Source: Candidatus Methylophosphatis roskildensis
Lineage (GTDB): Bacteria > Pseudomonadota > Gammaproteobacteria > Burkholderiales > Rhodocyclaceae
DNA: 64,000 bases
Reading direction: 5' to 3'
Assembly (NCBI GenBank): GCA_016708905.1
Contig: JADJEV010000004.1
Location: 496,001-560,000, forward strand
The notes below the pieces were generated by a model that saw only the letters and a list, made by a program, of their open reading frames with translations, searched no databases and was not told the DNA's origin. Made by a program: the position numbers and the translations under genes. Shown here piece after piece: positions 52,760-61,851 of this stretch (positions within the stretch are counted from its first letter, which is position 1; the number at the start of each line of letters is the position of its first letter).

Positions 52760-52874
52760 TTGTGATCTGCGGTAGTGGCGATGCCGCGAGGATCGCCGCT
52801 ACGACACCCTTGATCGAAGTCAATGCCGGTATGCGGGCGTTGGGGCAGCATTCGACCATCGAATCGGAACCGGA

Positions 52875-53231
52875 ATGGAATCCCCCTTGCTCGCTCGCGC
52901 CACAGTCCTGCTCGCTGTCCTGGCTGGTTCGCCGGTCCATGCCCGCGAGCCTGTCGAGCCCCGCCGCAGCGAGATCGTTCGCATGGTGCGGCACGACTGC
53001 GGGTCGTGCCACGGACTCACTCTGCAGGGAGGCCTGGGGCCGGCGCTGACGCCGGCGGCGCTGGCCGGGCGTCCGCTCGATTCGCTGGTGTCGACGATTC
53101 TGCTGGGGCGGCCCGGCACCGCGATGCCGGGCTGGGCGAGGTTCCTCGACGAGAGCGAGGCGCGCTGGGTCGTCACGCGGCTGGCCGAAGGGTTTCCGCG
53201 GGAAGTTGCGCAAGGGGAGCGCGCGCGATGA
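52875..53231 (+). CDS. nirC: Cytochrome c55x NirC
   Basis: A 118-residue c-type cytochrome with a signal peptide (LLARATVLLAVLAGSPVHA), heme motif CGSCH and the methionine ligand region GTAMPGW. NirC can reduce NirS and is linked to heme d1 insertion. Its stop overlaps the nirF start (ATGA at 53228-53231). Confidence 0.9.
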   Translation: MESPLLARATVLLAVLAGSPVHAREPVEPRRSEIVRMVRHDCGSCHGLTLQGGLGPALTPAALAGRPLDSLVSTILLGRPGTAMPGWARFLDESEARWVVTRLAEGFPREVAQGERAR

Positions 53232-54421
53232 GTCGCCTGCTGCCAGTTTTCGGCGCGGCCTGGCTGCTTTCGATGACCATCGGATGTGCGGCAACGCCGG
53301 CGAATTCTCCGCTGCGGGGCACTGGCGATCTCGGCATCGTGATCGAACGGGCCAGCGGGAGCGTCCAGGTCGTCGACACCACACGTCGAACGCGGCTCGC
53401 CAGCATCGCGGGACTGGGCGATCTGTCCCACGCGTCAGCGGTCTATTCGCGCGACGGGCGCTATGCCTACGTGTTCGGCCGCGACGGCGGGCTGAGCAAG
53501 GTCGATCTGCTGGCCGGTCGGATCGCCCATCGCATCGTCCAGGGGGGCAACTCGATCGGTGGCGCGATTTCGCAGGACGGCCGGCTGGTGGTTGCGCAGA
53601 ATTATGAGCCGGGCGGCATCAAGGCGTTCGATGCCGACACCCTGGAACTGCTCGCCGACATCCCATCGACCTATGGCACCGAGGGCAAGCGCTCGAAAGT
53701 GGTCGGCCTGGCCGACCTGCCGGGCAATCGATTCGCCTACGCCCTGTTCGATGCCGGCGAGATCTGGGTGGTCGATCTGGCGGATCCGCGCAAGCCCGGC
53801 ATCACCCGCTTCAAGGACATCGGCCTGCAACCCTACGACGGTCTGGTCACGCCCGATGGCCGCTACTACCTGGCGGGGCTGTTCGGTGAAGACGGCGTCG
53901 CCATGATCGACCTGTGGCGGCCGGAGCTCGGCACGCGGCGCATCCTCGACGGTTATGGCCGCGGTGAGGAGAAACTACCCGTCTACAAGATGCCCCACCT
54001 GCGGGGCTGGGCGGTGGCAGGTCGCAACGCCTATCTGCCGGCAATCGGGCGCCATGAGGTGCTGGTGGTCGATACCGATACCTGGCAGGAGGTACGACGG
54101 ATTGCGGTCAAGGGCCAACCGGTGTTCGTGATGGCGCGGCCCGACGGCCGCCAGGTGTGGGTGAATTTCGCCTTTCCCGACAACAGCTGGGTGCAGGTCA
54201 TCGATACCCTTTCTGGCAGCATCAGCACCTCCCTCGAACCGGGCAAGGCGGTGTTGCATCTCGAGTTCACGCCCCGCGGCGAGAACGTGTGGATTTCCTC
54301 GCGCGACGATCATCGCGTCGCGATCTACGACACCGCGAGCTTCGCCCTGCTCGGGCAGTTGCCGGCAGATTCGCCTTCCGGAATATTCTTCGCCGCGCGT
54401 GCTGCGCGCATCGGATTCTGA
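53228..54421 (+). CDS. nirF: Heme d1 biosynthesis protein NirF (lipoprotein form)
   Basis: NirF is a NirS-propeller-like protein required for late heme d1 synthesis in the periplasm. The front has a signal sequence with a lipobox-like MTIGCAA, then GDLGIVIERASGSVQVVD and the repeated propeller units (SRDGRYAYVFGRDGGLSKVDL in parts, HLRGWAVAGRNAYLPAIGRHE). 397 residues. Overlaps nirC by 4 bases. Confidence 0.93.
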   Translation: MSRLLPVFGAAWLLSMTIGCAATPANSPLRGTGDLGIVIERASGSVQVVDTTRRTRLASIAGLGDLSHASAVYSRDGRYAYVFGRDGGLSKVDLLAGRIAHRIVQGGNSIGGAISQDGRLVVAQNYEPGGIKAFDADTLELLADIPSTYGTEGKRSKVVGLADLPGNRFAYALFDAGEIWVVDLADPRKPGITRFKDIGLQPYDGLVTPDGRYYLAGLFGEDGVAMIDLWRPELGTRRILDGYGRGEEKLPVYKMPHLRGWAVAGRNAYLPAIGRHEVLVVDTDTWQEVRRIAVKGQPVFVMARPDGRQVWVNFAFPDNSWVQVIDTLSGSISTSLEPGKAVLHLEFTPRGENVWISSRDDHRVAIYDTASFALLGQLPADSPSGIFFAARAARIGF

Positions 54422-54424
54422 CTC

Positions 54425-55507
54425 ATGAACGATCGCGCCCCCGTCTCGCTACTCTTACCCTCGCTGGAGGCCGGGCGACTCTACGGCCTGGTTAGCGCGG
54501 TGCAGGACGCGCTGCTGGGCGGGGTCGATCATTTGCACTACTCGCTGCTCAACGACTTCCAGCGCGGCTTCCCGCTGGAGGCCCGGCCCTATGCGTCGAT
54601 CGGCGAGTGTCTGGGCGAAGCCGAGTCCGAGGTCATCAACGAACTGGCCTACCTGCGCGCCTGTGGCAAGATCAGCCGGGTCGGTGCCGTGTTCGCGCCG
54701 TGTACCGTCGGTGCGAGCACGCTGGCTGCATTGCAGGCCCCGCCGGCACGCCTGGAATCCATTGCGGCGATGGTGTCCGTCCGCTCGGACGTCAATCACA
54801 ACTATCGGCGCGAAAACGACTGGAATCTCTGGTTCGTCGTCACCGCCGCGACATCCGAGCGGGTCGATACGGCGCTGCGCGAGATCGAATCGGCCAGCGG
54901 CTGCCGTGTGATCCCGCTGCCGCTGCAGGAGGAGTACCACATCGATCTGGGTTTCGACCTCGGCGGGGGCAAACGCGTGACCCATGCGCCGCGGTGCATC
55001 GGGGCGATGGCCCCGCTGGACCTGACGACCGCGGAGCGGCGCCTGATGACGGTGCTCGAGGAAGGGCTGGAACTGGTGCCGCGCCCCTATGCGCGCATCG
55101 GCATGCGCTGCGGCATGGCGGAGGACGATGTGCTCGACACGCTGGCGCGCTGGTTGCGTGACGGCATTCTCAAGCGCTTCGGCGTGGTGGTCCACCACCA
55201 CGAACTGGGCTTTCGCGCCAACGCGATGTGCGTCTGGAACGTGCCGGACGATCGGGTGAGGGAACTGGGTTTGGCGCTCGCCGCCGAGCACGGGGTCACG
55301 CTGTGCTACCGGCGTGCCCGCGCCGGCGATGACTGGCCGTTCAACCTCTACTGCATGATCCATGGCCGCCGGCGCAACGAAGTGGAGGCAGCAGTTGCCA
55401 GCATCAACCGCCACTTGCGCCTGGGAGGCTATCGGCACCGGGTGCTGTTCAGCCTGCAGCGCTACAAGCAGACCGGCGCGCGCTACGCGGCGCTGCCCGG
55501 AGGCTGA
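54425..55507 (+). CDS. nirDL: Siroheme decarboxylase NirDL fusion
   Basis: Two AsnC/Lrp-like units lie in one 360-residue protein: LLNDFQRGFPLEARPYASIG with VNHNYRRENDWNLWFV in the first, and LMTVLEEGLELVPRPYARIG with VTLCYRRARAGDDWPFNLY in the second. These domains, together with NirG and NirH, decarboxylate siroheme to didecarboxysiroheme in heme d1 synthesis. A fused DL form is known in several denitrifiers. It starts 3 bases after nirF. Confidence 0.9.
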   Translation: MNDRAPVSLLLPSLEAGRLYGLVSAVQDALLGGVDHLHYSLLNDFQRGFPLEARPYASIGECLGEAESEVINELAYLRACGKISRVGAVFAPCTVGASTLAALQAPPARLESIAAMVSVRSDVNHNYRRENDWNLWFVVTAATSERVDTALREIESASGCRVIPLPLQEEYHIDLGFDLGGGKRVTHAPRCIGAMAPLDLTTAERRLMTVLEEGLELVPRPYARIGMRCGMAEDDVLDTLARWLRDGILKRFGVVVHHHELGFRANAMCVWNVPDDRVRELGLALAAEHGVTLCYRRARAGDDWPFNLYCMIHGRRRNEVEAAVASINRHLRLGGYRHRVLFSLQRYKQTGARYAALPGG

Positions 55508-55508
55508 G

Positions 55509-55961
55509 TTGCTCGAACCGGATCCGCTCGACCGGCGCATCATCAACGCGCTGCAGGGCGGTTTTCCGCTGTGCGAAGAACCCTATCGGGCGGTGGCGGA
55601 GGGCCTGGGGATCGACGAGGCTCAGTTGATCGCCCGGCTGCAGCGCATGCTCGACGCACGCGTGCTGACACGTTTCGGCCCGATGTTCCAGATCGAGGCG
55701 ATCGGCGGCGCCTTCGTCCTGGCCGCGCTGGCAGTGCCGGAGGAGCGCTTCGACGAGGTGGCCGGCCTGGTCAATGCCCTGCCCGAGGTCGCACATAACT
55801 ACCGGCGCGAGCACGCGCTCAATATGTGGTTCGTCCTTGCCACCGAAACCGTCGGCGGCATCGCGCAGGCGATTGCCGCAATCGAAGAACTTACGGGGCT
55901 GACGGTGGTCGCGTTCCCCAAGGAGCGCGAGTATTTCGTCGAGATGAAGCTGGCCGCATAG
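55509..55961 (+). CDS. nirG: Siroheme decarboxylase subunit NirG-like
   Basis: A 150-residue AsnC/Lrp-type protein: IINALQGGFPLCEEPYRAVA and VAHNYRREHALNMWFVLATE. The probable start is TTG at 55509, one base after the nirDL stop; no ATG occurs before the conserved region. It acts with NirDL and NirH in siroheme decarboxylation. Assignment as G rather than D or H rests on gene order. Confidence 0.85.
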   Translation: MLEPDPLDRRIINALQGGFPLCEEPYRAVAEGLGIDEAQLIARLQRMLDARVLTRFGPMFQIEAIGGAFVLAALAVPEERFDEVAGLVNALPEVAHNYRREHALNMWFVLATETVGGIAQAIAAIEELTGLTVVAFPKEREYFVEMKLAA

Positions 55962-55965
55962 GATA

Positions 55966-56445
55966 ATGACTCCCGACGATGTCGACCGCCGCTTGATCCT
56001 GGCCACCCAGGCCGGCCTGCCGCTCGTGCCGCGGCCCTACGATGCGCTCGCCGCGCAGCTCGGGGTGGCGTCCGACGAGGTAAGACACCGACTTGCTGCG
56101 ATGCTCGACAGTGGCGTGATTCGGCGCATCGGCGCGGTACCGAATCACTATGCGCTGGGTTATACGGCGAACGGCATGTCGGTGTGGGATGTCGTGGACA
56201 GCCAGGTCGACGATCTCGGCGAGCGGGTCGGCGCGCTCGACTTCGTCACCCACTGCTACCGGCGCCCGCGGCGAGCGCCGCTGTGGCCTTACAACCTGTT
56301 CGCAATGGTGCATGGCAAATCGCGCGACGAGGTGCACGACAAGGTGCGTCAGATCGCTGCACTGCTCGGCGATGTCTGCCGCGCGCGCGACCTGCTGTTC
56401 AGCACGCGCATCCTCAAGAAGAGCGGTCTGCGGATTTCAGCCTGA
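55966..56445 (+). CDS. nirH: Siroheme decarboxylase subunit NirH-like
   Basis: A 159-residue AsnC/Lrp-type protein with RRLILATQAGLPLVPRPYDA, ALDFVTHCYRRPRRAPLWPY and NLFAMVHGKSRDEV, the pattern of NirH/NirL. It begins 4 bases after the NirG stop and is the last decarboxylase subunit gene before a 118-base gap with an FNR-type site. Confidence 0.86.
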   Translation: MTPDDVDRRLILATQAGLPLVPRPYDALAAQLGVASDEVRHRLAAMLDSGVIRRIGAVPNHYALGYTANGMSVWDVVDSQVDDLGERVGALDFVTHCYRRPRRAPLWPYNLFAMVHGKSRDEVHDKVRQIAALLGDVCRARDLLFSTRILKKSGLRISA

Positions 56446-56464
56446 CTGCGCACCGGTGCCGAAG

Positions 56465-56478
56465 TTGATGATTGTCAA
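56465..56478. promoter_or_regulatory. FNR/DNR-type binding site upstream of the hemerythrin gene
   Basis: TTGAT-GATT-GTCAA differs from the TTGAT-N4-ATCAA palindrome at one position. It lies 85 bases before the TTG start of the hemerythrin gene. Confidence 0.68.
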
Positions 56479-56563
56479 CGTTTGCCCTCGCCGATTCGCA
56501 TAGAGTCTCATCTACTTGGCACATCGCCAGGCGCAGCCCTACCCGACATGAGGAGCGTGTTCC

Positions 56564-57505
56564 TTGAACACTGCATTGGCGGCTGAGCAGGAATGCGTAC
56601 CGGACGTATTCGTCTGGAGCGCGAAGTATGAGACGGGCATCGAGATCGTCGATACTCAGCATCACGGTCTGGTCGATCTGATCAACCGGATCGGCACGGT
56701 GCACCGTGAAGCGGCACCTGTCTCGGTGCTCGAGCAGGTGCTCGACGAACTCGCCGCTTATGCGCGCGACCACTTCGCGACCGAGCACCGGCTGATGCAC
56801 GAGGCCGGGCTCGATCAGGCTTACGTCAGCGATCATGTCGCGACGCACGGCAGTTTCGTCAAGCAGCTCGGCCTGATGCGCGGCTTCCTGCAGAATTCGC
56901 CGCAGGCGCTGTTGCCCGGCCTGTTGCGCTACCTGATCACCTGGCTCGCCGAGCATATTCTGGTCGAAGACCAGGCCATGGCCTGGCAGGTGCGGTCGGT
57001 CGCCGACGGCATGTCGGCCGAGGCAGCAAAGGCCTGGGCCAGCGGCAGGGCCAACCCCGGTCACGATGCGCTGGTGGAGGCGATGCATCGCATGTATGCG
57101 GAACTCGCGCAGCGAAACGTGGAAATCGAGCGGACCAATGCCCGGCTGCTCGAGCGCGAGCACCAGCTCGAACGCGCGCGGCGCGAACTCGCCACCTTCA
57201 ATGCGGGCCTGGGGCAGCGGGTCGCTCAGCGAACCGCCGAGGTCTATGAAGCCCAACTGCGCCTGCAGCAGGAATACGATGCGCAGCGCTCGCTCGCCAA
57301 GCAGCTCGATCGAACCCGGCGGGAACTCGAGGCGCGCGCCGCCGGTTCGCTGTCCGACGAGTTCATCGATGGCATGGCGAAGGAGCTCGACGAGATCGAG
57401 CAACAGGTCGCCGGGTCGACTTCCGAAATGCGCGACCCTGAGCGCGCTCTCGCCAGCATCGGTCGATTGCGCGACGCGATTGCCACCGTCCGGTCCTTCG
57501 GCTGA
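56564..57505 (+). CDS. Bacteriohemerythrin domain with a C-terminal coiled coil
   Basis: Residues about 15-145 form a hemerythrin domain with the diiron ligands in VDTQHHGLVDLIN, ARDHFATEHRLMHEAG, and DHVATHGSFVKQL plus WLAEHILVED. Residues about 175-270 are a charged coiled coil (NVEIERTNARLLEREHQLER). The likely start is TTG at 56564 with GAGGAG upstream. No signalling output domain is visible. Location between nirH and nirJ with its own FNR-type site suggests it binds or senses oxygen or nitric oxide during denitrification. Confidence 0.85.
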   Translation: MNTALAAEQECVPDVFVWSAKYETGIEIVDTQHHGLVDLINRIGTVHREAAPVSVLEQVLDELAAYARDHFATEHRLMHEAGLDQAYVSDHVATHGSFVKQLGLMRGFLQNSPQALLPGLLRYLITWLAEHILVEDQAMAWQVRSVADGMSAEAAKAWASGRANPGHDALVEAMHRMYAELAQRNVEIERTNARLLEREHQLERARRELATFNAGLGQRVAQRTAEVYEAQLRLQQEYDAQRSLAKQLDRTRRELEARAAGSLSDEFIDGMAKELDEIEQQVAGSTSEMRDPERALASIGRLRDAIATVRSFG

Positions 57506-57579
57506 GCGTCACTGTCGGCGGCGCCCATCGTCCGCCAGTTGAAGCAACTGTTGCCGGATTGATCGGAGCGACCCGCAGA

Positions 57580-57593
57580 TTGATCGGAATCAA
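57580..57593. promoter_or_regulatory. FNR/DNR-type binding site upstream of nirJ
   Basis: TTGAT-CGGA-ATCAA is an exact match to the FNR/DNR palindrome and lies 77 bases before the nirJ start. Confidence 0.78.
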
Positions 57594-57670
57594 CGCGCGG
57601 CCGCCTGCGGGCGCGTAGCCTGCACCTCACCACAGCAATCATCCGCCCTGCTGGATCGATCGAGTCGACG

Positions 57671-58901
57671 ATGTTTCGGGTTTCCCAGTACATGCACGAG
57701 CTTCAGGCCAGGGTGTCGCCCGAGTCCGCGACCGGCGCACCGAGGGTCCGCAGCGGCATCGCGCCTTCGGACGGCCTGCAGCCGAGCGGTCCGCGCCGCC
57801 TGCCGGGGCCGGTGGTGATCTGGAACCTGATCCGCCGCTGCAATCTGACCTGCAAGCACTGCTACTCGATATCCGCCGACACCGATTTCGCCGGCGAGTT
57901 GTCCACCGCGGAAGTGTTCGGCGTGTTGGAGGACCTCAAGCGCTTTCACGTGCCGGTGCTGATCCTCTCTGGCGGCGAGCCGCTGCTGCGGCCGGACATC
58001 TTCGACATCGCCCAACGCGCCAAGGACCAGGGCTTCTACACCGCCCTGTCGAGCAACGGCACCCTGATCGACGGCGGCAACATCGACCGCATCGCAGCTA
58101 TCGATTTCGATTACGTCGGGGTCAGCCTCGACGGCATCGCCGAAACGCATGACCGCTTTCGCCGCAAGCCGGGGGCCTTCGACGCTTCGCTCGCCGGTAT
58201 CCGCCTGTGTCGCGAGCGCGGCCTCAAGGTCGGCGTGCGTTACACGATGACGCAGGACAATGCGCACGACTTCGAGGCGCTGTTGCGCCTGGTCGAACAC
58301 GAGGGCATCGACCGCTTCTACTTCTCCCATCTCAACTATGCCGGCCGTGGCAACAAGAACCGCAAGGACGATGCCCAGTATCAACTGACGCGCTCGGCGA
58401 TGAACGCACTGTTCGACACCTGCTGGGACAGCGTCTTGAACGATGGGGCGAAGGAATTCACCACCGGCAACAACGACGCCGATGGCGCCTTTTCCTGCAG
58501 TGGGTGGCGCGACGCTTTCCCGACCAGGTACCGGCAATGGGCGCGCGGCTCGCGCAATGGGGCGGCAATGCCTCGGGCATCAATGTCGCCAACATCGACA
58601 ATCTCGGCAACGTCCATCCGGACACGATGTGGTGGCACCACTCGCTGGGCAACGTGCGCGAGCGGCCGTTTTCCGAGATCTGGTCGAATCCGCGCGACCC
58701 TTTGCTGGCCGGCTTGCGAACCTGGCCGCGCGTGCTCAAGGGGCGCTGCGGCCGGTGCCGCCACGCCGACATCTGCAATGGCAGCTCGCGCGTTCGCGCC
58801 GAGCAGGTGACCGGCGATGTCTGGCAGGAAGACCCGGGTTGGGGGGTGAGCGCGTCGCGCTCAAGCCATGGATCCGTCTGGTACAGAGGAGCGCAGCATG
58901 A
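57671..58901 (+). pseudogene. nirJ: Heme d1 biosynthesis radical SAM protein NirJ, frameshifted
   Basis: NirJ removes propionate side chains in heme d1 synthesis. The radical SAM motif CNLTCKHCYS and LSGGEPLLRPD are intact in the first frame. Near 58490 the frame breaks at NDADGAF and continues one base back with LQWVARRFPDQVPAMG, GRCGRCRHADICNGSSRVRA and GDVWQEDPGW. A further one-base loss at the G6 run near 58852 would lead to an end at 58901 (ERVALKPWIRLVQRSAA), whose TGA overlaps the next ATG. Two missing bases thus restore a protein of about 410 residues. Assembly error is the likely cause. Confidence 0.82.
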
Positions 58902-59008
58902 GAGTCATGATTCACACACTGGTGCTGATGGCGGTCTGTATCGCGGCGGCGGTGGGTTCGGCGCAGCCGGATTCTCCGCCGGTCCAACCCGCGGCCGTCT
59001 CGCGCTAG
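58898..59008 (+). CDS. Putative 36-residue exported peptide between nirJ and nirN
   Basis: A short frame begins with ATG at 58898 behind a strong GAGGAG site and overlaps the inferred nirJ stop as ATGA. It encodes MRVMIHTLVLMAVCIAAAVG and then SAQPDSPPVQPAAVSR, that is a hydrophobic signal-like segment with a small proline-rich tail. It stops 9 bases before the nirN start. Whether it is a real peptide or only a translational coupling leader is open. Confidence 0.45.
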   Translation: MRVMIHTLVLMAVCIAAAVGSAQPDSPPVQPAAVSR

Positions 59009-59017
59009 GCGTATAGC

Positions 59018-60581
59018 GTGCATTTCGTCCGCTTGCTGTCGGCGGCGCTGCTGGCCGTGCCGATCGGGCTGGCTGCGGCGGCGCAGTCGGAGCCGGCGCA
59101 TGTCTATGCCGAGCATTGTGCCTCCTGCCACGGGGCAGATCGTCTCGGTGCAATGGGCCCGGCGCTGCTGCCGGAAAACCTCGAGCGCCTGCGCAAGGCC
59201 GAAGCGCTGAAAGTCATTCGCGACGGGCGGCCGGCGACCCAGATGGCGGCGTTCGGCGCGAAACTCTCCACCGATGAACTGCAGCAGCTTGCCGACTGGA
59301 TCTACTCGCCGGTCACGCCGCGGCCCGACTGGAGCGAGGCGCAGATTCGCGCCTCGCGCATCGAGCATGTGAAGAATTCCGATCTGCGCGCCGCGCCGGT
59401 GTTCCTGGCTGACATGATGAACCTGTTCCTCGTGGTCGAGGCCGGCGATCACCATGTCAGCATACTCGACGGCGACAAGCTCGAACGCATCCATCGTTTC
59501 CCTTCGCGTTACGCGCTGCACGGCGGGCCCAAGTTCACGCCCGACGGACGTTACGTCTTCTTCTGTTCGCGCGACGGCTGGGTCAGCAAGTTCGATATCT
59601 GGAACCTGAAGACGGTGTCCGAAGTGCGGGCCGGCATCAACGCGCGCAACCTTGCGGTGTCGGCCGACGGCAAGTACGTGGCCGTGGCCAACTATCTGCC
59701 CAACACCCTGGTTCTGTTCGACGCCGATTTGGATCTGATAAAGGTGATTGCCGCGAAGAACCTGCGGGGCGACGTGAGTTCGCGCGTGTCGGCGGTCTAC
59801 TGATGCCGGGCCGCGGCACAGCTTCGTCGCCGCGATGAAGGACATGCCCGAGCTTTGGGAAATCAGCTACGACGAGAAGGCCGTGCCGATTTTCGACGGC
59901 TATGTCCACGACTACAAGATGGGCGAGGCGATCGCGCTGCCGGGTTTCCTGAACCCGCGCCGCACCCTGCTCGACGAGCCGCTCGACGACTTCTTCTTCG
60001 ATCAGGGCTATGCCAATGCAATGGGCGCCTCGCGGCGAGCCGACGGTTCGGGCCGCGGGCAGGTGGTCAATCTCGACGTCCGCCGCAAGATCGCCGATCT
60101 CGACATTCCGGGCATGCCGCACCTGGGCTCGGGCATCACCTTCGAGCGCGGCGGGCGAACCCTGATGGCGACACCCAATCTGAAGCAAGGAGTGATCAGC
60201 GTGATCGACATGAAGTCCTGGCAGACGATCAAGCAGATCCCGACGCTGGGGCCGGGCTTTTTCATGCGCAGCCACGAGAACTCGCGCTACGCCTGGGTCG
60301 ATTCGATGATGAGCCCGAACAAGGACACGCTGCAGGTGATCGACAAGATCACACTGGAGAAGGTCGCCGAACTCAAGCCGGAGCCGGGCAAGACGCTGGC
60401 CCACATCGAATTCACGCGCGACGGCAAATACGCGCTGGCCAGCCTGTGGGAACTCGACGGCGCGATCATCGTGTTCGATGCGCAGACCTTGAAAGAGGTC
60501 AAACGCATCCCGGCCTCCAAACCGGTCGGCAAGTACAACCTCTACAACAAGATCAACCGCTCGGAAGGCACCAGCCACTGA
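59018..60581 (+). pseudogene. nirN: Dihydro-heme d1 dehydrogenase NirN, frameshifted
   Basis: NirN is a cytochrome c with a NirS-like propeller that forms the acrylate double bond of heme d1. The first frame (GTG 59018 to 59803) has a signal peptide, heme motif CASCH and propeller blades up to VSSRVSAVY, where a TGA follows. Skipping one base at about 59801 continues with DAGPRHSFVAAMKDMPELWEI and the remaining blades to 60581. The combined protein of about 520 residues is full length. A single inserted T explains the break. Confidence 0.85.
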
Positions 60582-60585
60582 TTTG

Positions 60586-60649
60586 TAGGTTGGGCTGAGC
60601 TACGCGAAGCCCAACTTCGGAGGACGATATCGTGTCAGCCCAACCTACA
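60586..60649. repeat. Dispersed inverted repeat, copy 1
   Basis: The element begins GTAGGTTGGGCTGA and ends with its exact reverse complement TCAGCCCAACCTAC, with an inner AAGCCCAAC copy. Related elements occur at 61823 and 62854. It lies just after nirN and could fold into a hairpin in the transcript. Confidence 0.8.
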
Positions 60650-60769
60650 GGGCTGCGACCCGCATGGAATGGCGATCTGCGGCCAGCCATGGCTGGCAGC
60701 CGCACCAGCCGGCACTCTGCGGCATGCCTGCCGCGAGAGCGCCAATCCATGCGGCCTGCAGGCCTGCCT

Positions 60770-61630
60770 CTATTGGGCGGGCTGCCCGGGTTTCGGCCGG
60801 GCACCGGCAGGCGGTTCGTCGCCCGGGGCCGGCTGGGCGGCGATGCCGGCGCGCAATTCGCGCAGCTTGCTCTGGATGCGCTGCGCATTGTCGTTGCCGA
60901 TGCGCAGCAGCAGCTTGCGGCCGGCCGACAGCGATTCCAGCTGCGGGTCGGCGAACTCGTAGAAGATCTTCGGCCGCACCAGCCGGATCGGGCCGGCAGC
61001 CGGCGCTGCCGCCAGCAGGTGATCGATGACCGCCACCAGGCGATCGTTGAAATAGCCGTCGGGGTAACCGAGTTCGACATAGGCGCGCTGGAACAGCGGA
61101 TACAGACGCCGATAGAGGGCGACCAGTTTCGCGCTGTCGACCGACTCGGCCAGGCGCACATACGCTGCATAGCGCGCGGCGTTCTCCGGATCGATGACCA
61201 TCGCGTTGCCTTCGCCGGCGACGCGGAATTTTCCGCCGACCGGCCTGACTGGCAGCATCAGCCGCGGCAACTTGGCGCGCGGCAGGTTATCCACGGTGAC
61301 GACGATGCGCCGCACCAGGTTCTGCAGGTCGAAGAACTCGGCGAAGGGTTTGGCCCCCAGCAGTCCGCTTAGCGCATCGGCCACCGATGCGTCGCTGTCT
61401 CCGAGCGCCGGCAGGGGCTGCGCCGGCTCGGGCGGCGGCGTTTCGAGCGGGTGCTTGATCGCAGGTTCGAGCGCCGGCGGCGGCGCTGGCGCGACCGGCG
61501 CCTGTGCAACCGGTGGCGGCACGAACTCGCGCGACGCCACCGGCTCGGGTGGACGCAGGAAGAACCAGTAGCCGGCCGCCGCGGCAGCGAGCAGCAATAC
61601 GATCCCGGCAAAGATTTGCGTCCTGGTCAT
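60770..61630 (-). CDS. DUF3014-type membrane-anchored protein
   Basis: The 286-residue protein has one N-terminal membrane segment (IFAGIVLLLAAAAAGYWFF), a proline-rich linker, and a conserved domain with LSGLLGAKPFAEFFDLQNLV, RRIVVTVDNLPRAKLP and YPDGYFNDRLVAVIDHLL, which I match to DUF3014. The function is unknown; the domain is likely periplasmic. The ATG at 61630 has AGGAG six bases upstream. Confidence 0.82.
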   Translation of the reverse strand: MTRTQIFAGIVLLLAAAAAGYWFFLRPPEPVASREFVPPPVAQAPVAPAPPPALEPAIKHPLETPPPEPAQPLPALGDSDASVADALSGLLGAKPFAEFFDLQNLVRRIVVTVDNLPRAKLPRLMLPVRPVGGKFRVAGEGNAMVIDPENAARYAAYVRLAESVDSAKLVALYRRLYPLFQRAYVELGYPDGYFNDRLVAVIDHLLAAAPAAGPIRLVRPKIFYEFADPQLESLSAGRKLLLRIGNDNAQRIQSKLRELRAGIAAQPAPGDEPPAGARPKPGQPAQ

Positions 61631-61822
61631 GGTGTCTCCTGTTCTGGTGTCGGTCAATGATTGACGGGCAGCCGCCGGATTGGTTCGACAGGCGTCCCGG
61701 CGCAAGCCAAACAAACTGACCGGCGATCGCGCGCGGCGCAAGCTCGATGGGGCGATTCGTCTCGCGATTCGTGCCCCAATCGCAAATCCCCGGAGACCCG
61801 TCGGCTTGCGCCGCCGACGGCA

Positions 61823-61851
61823 GTAGGTTGGGCTGACGAAGGAAGCCCAAC
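61823..61851. repeat. Dispersed inverted repeat, copy 2 (short)
   Basis: GTAGGTTGGGCTGACGAAGG followed by AAGCCCAAC is a shorter version of the element at 60586. It lies in the 628-base stretch between the DUF3014 gene start and the brnT gene, which otherwise shows no supported gene. Confidence 0.7.

Noticed and set aside
50506..52851. A 781-codon open frame on the minus strand opposite nirS and nirM.
   Set aside because: It is a GC-rich antisense shadow; nirS and nirM are unambiguous on the plus strand with signal peptides and heme motifs.
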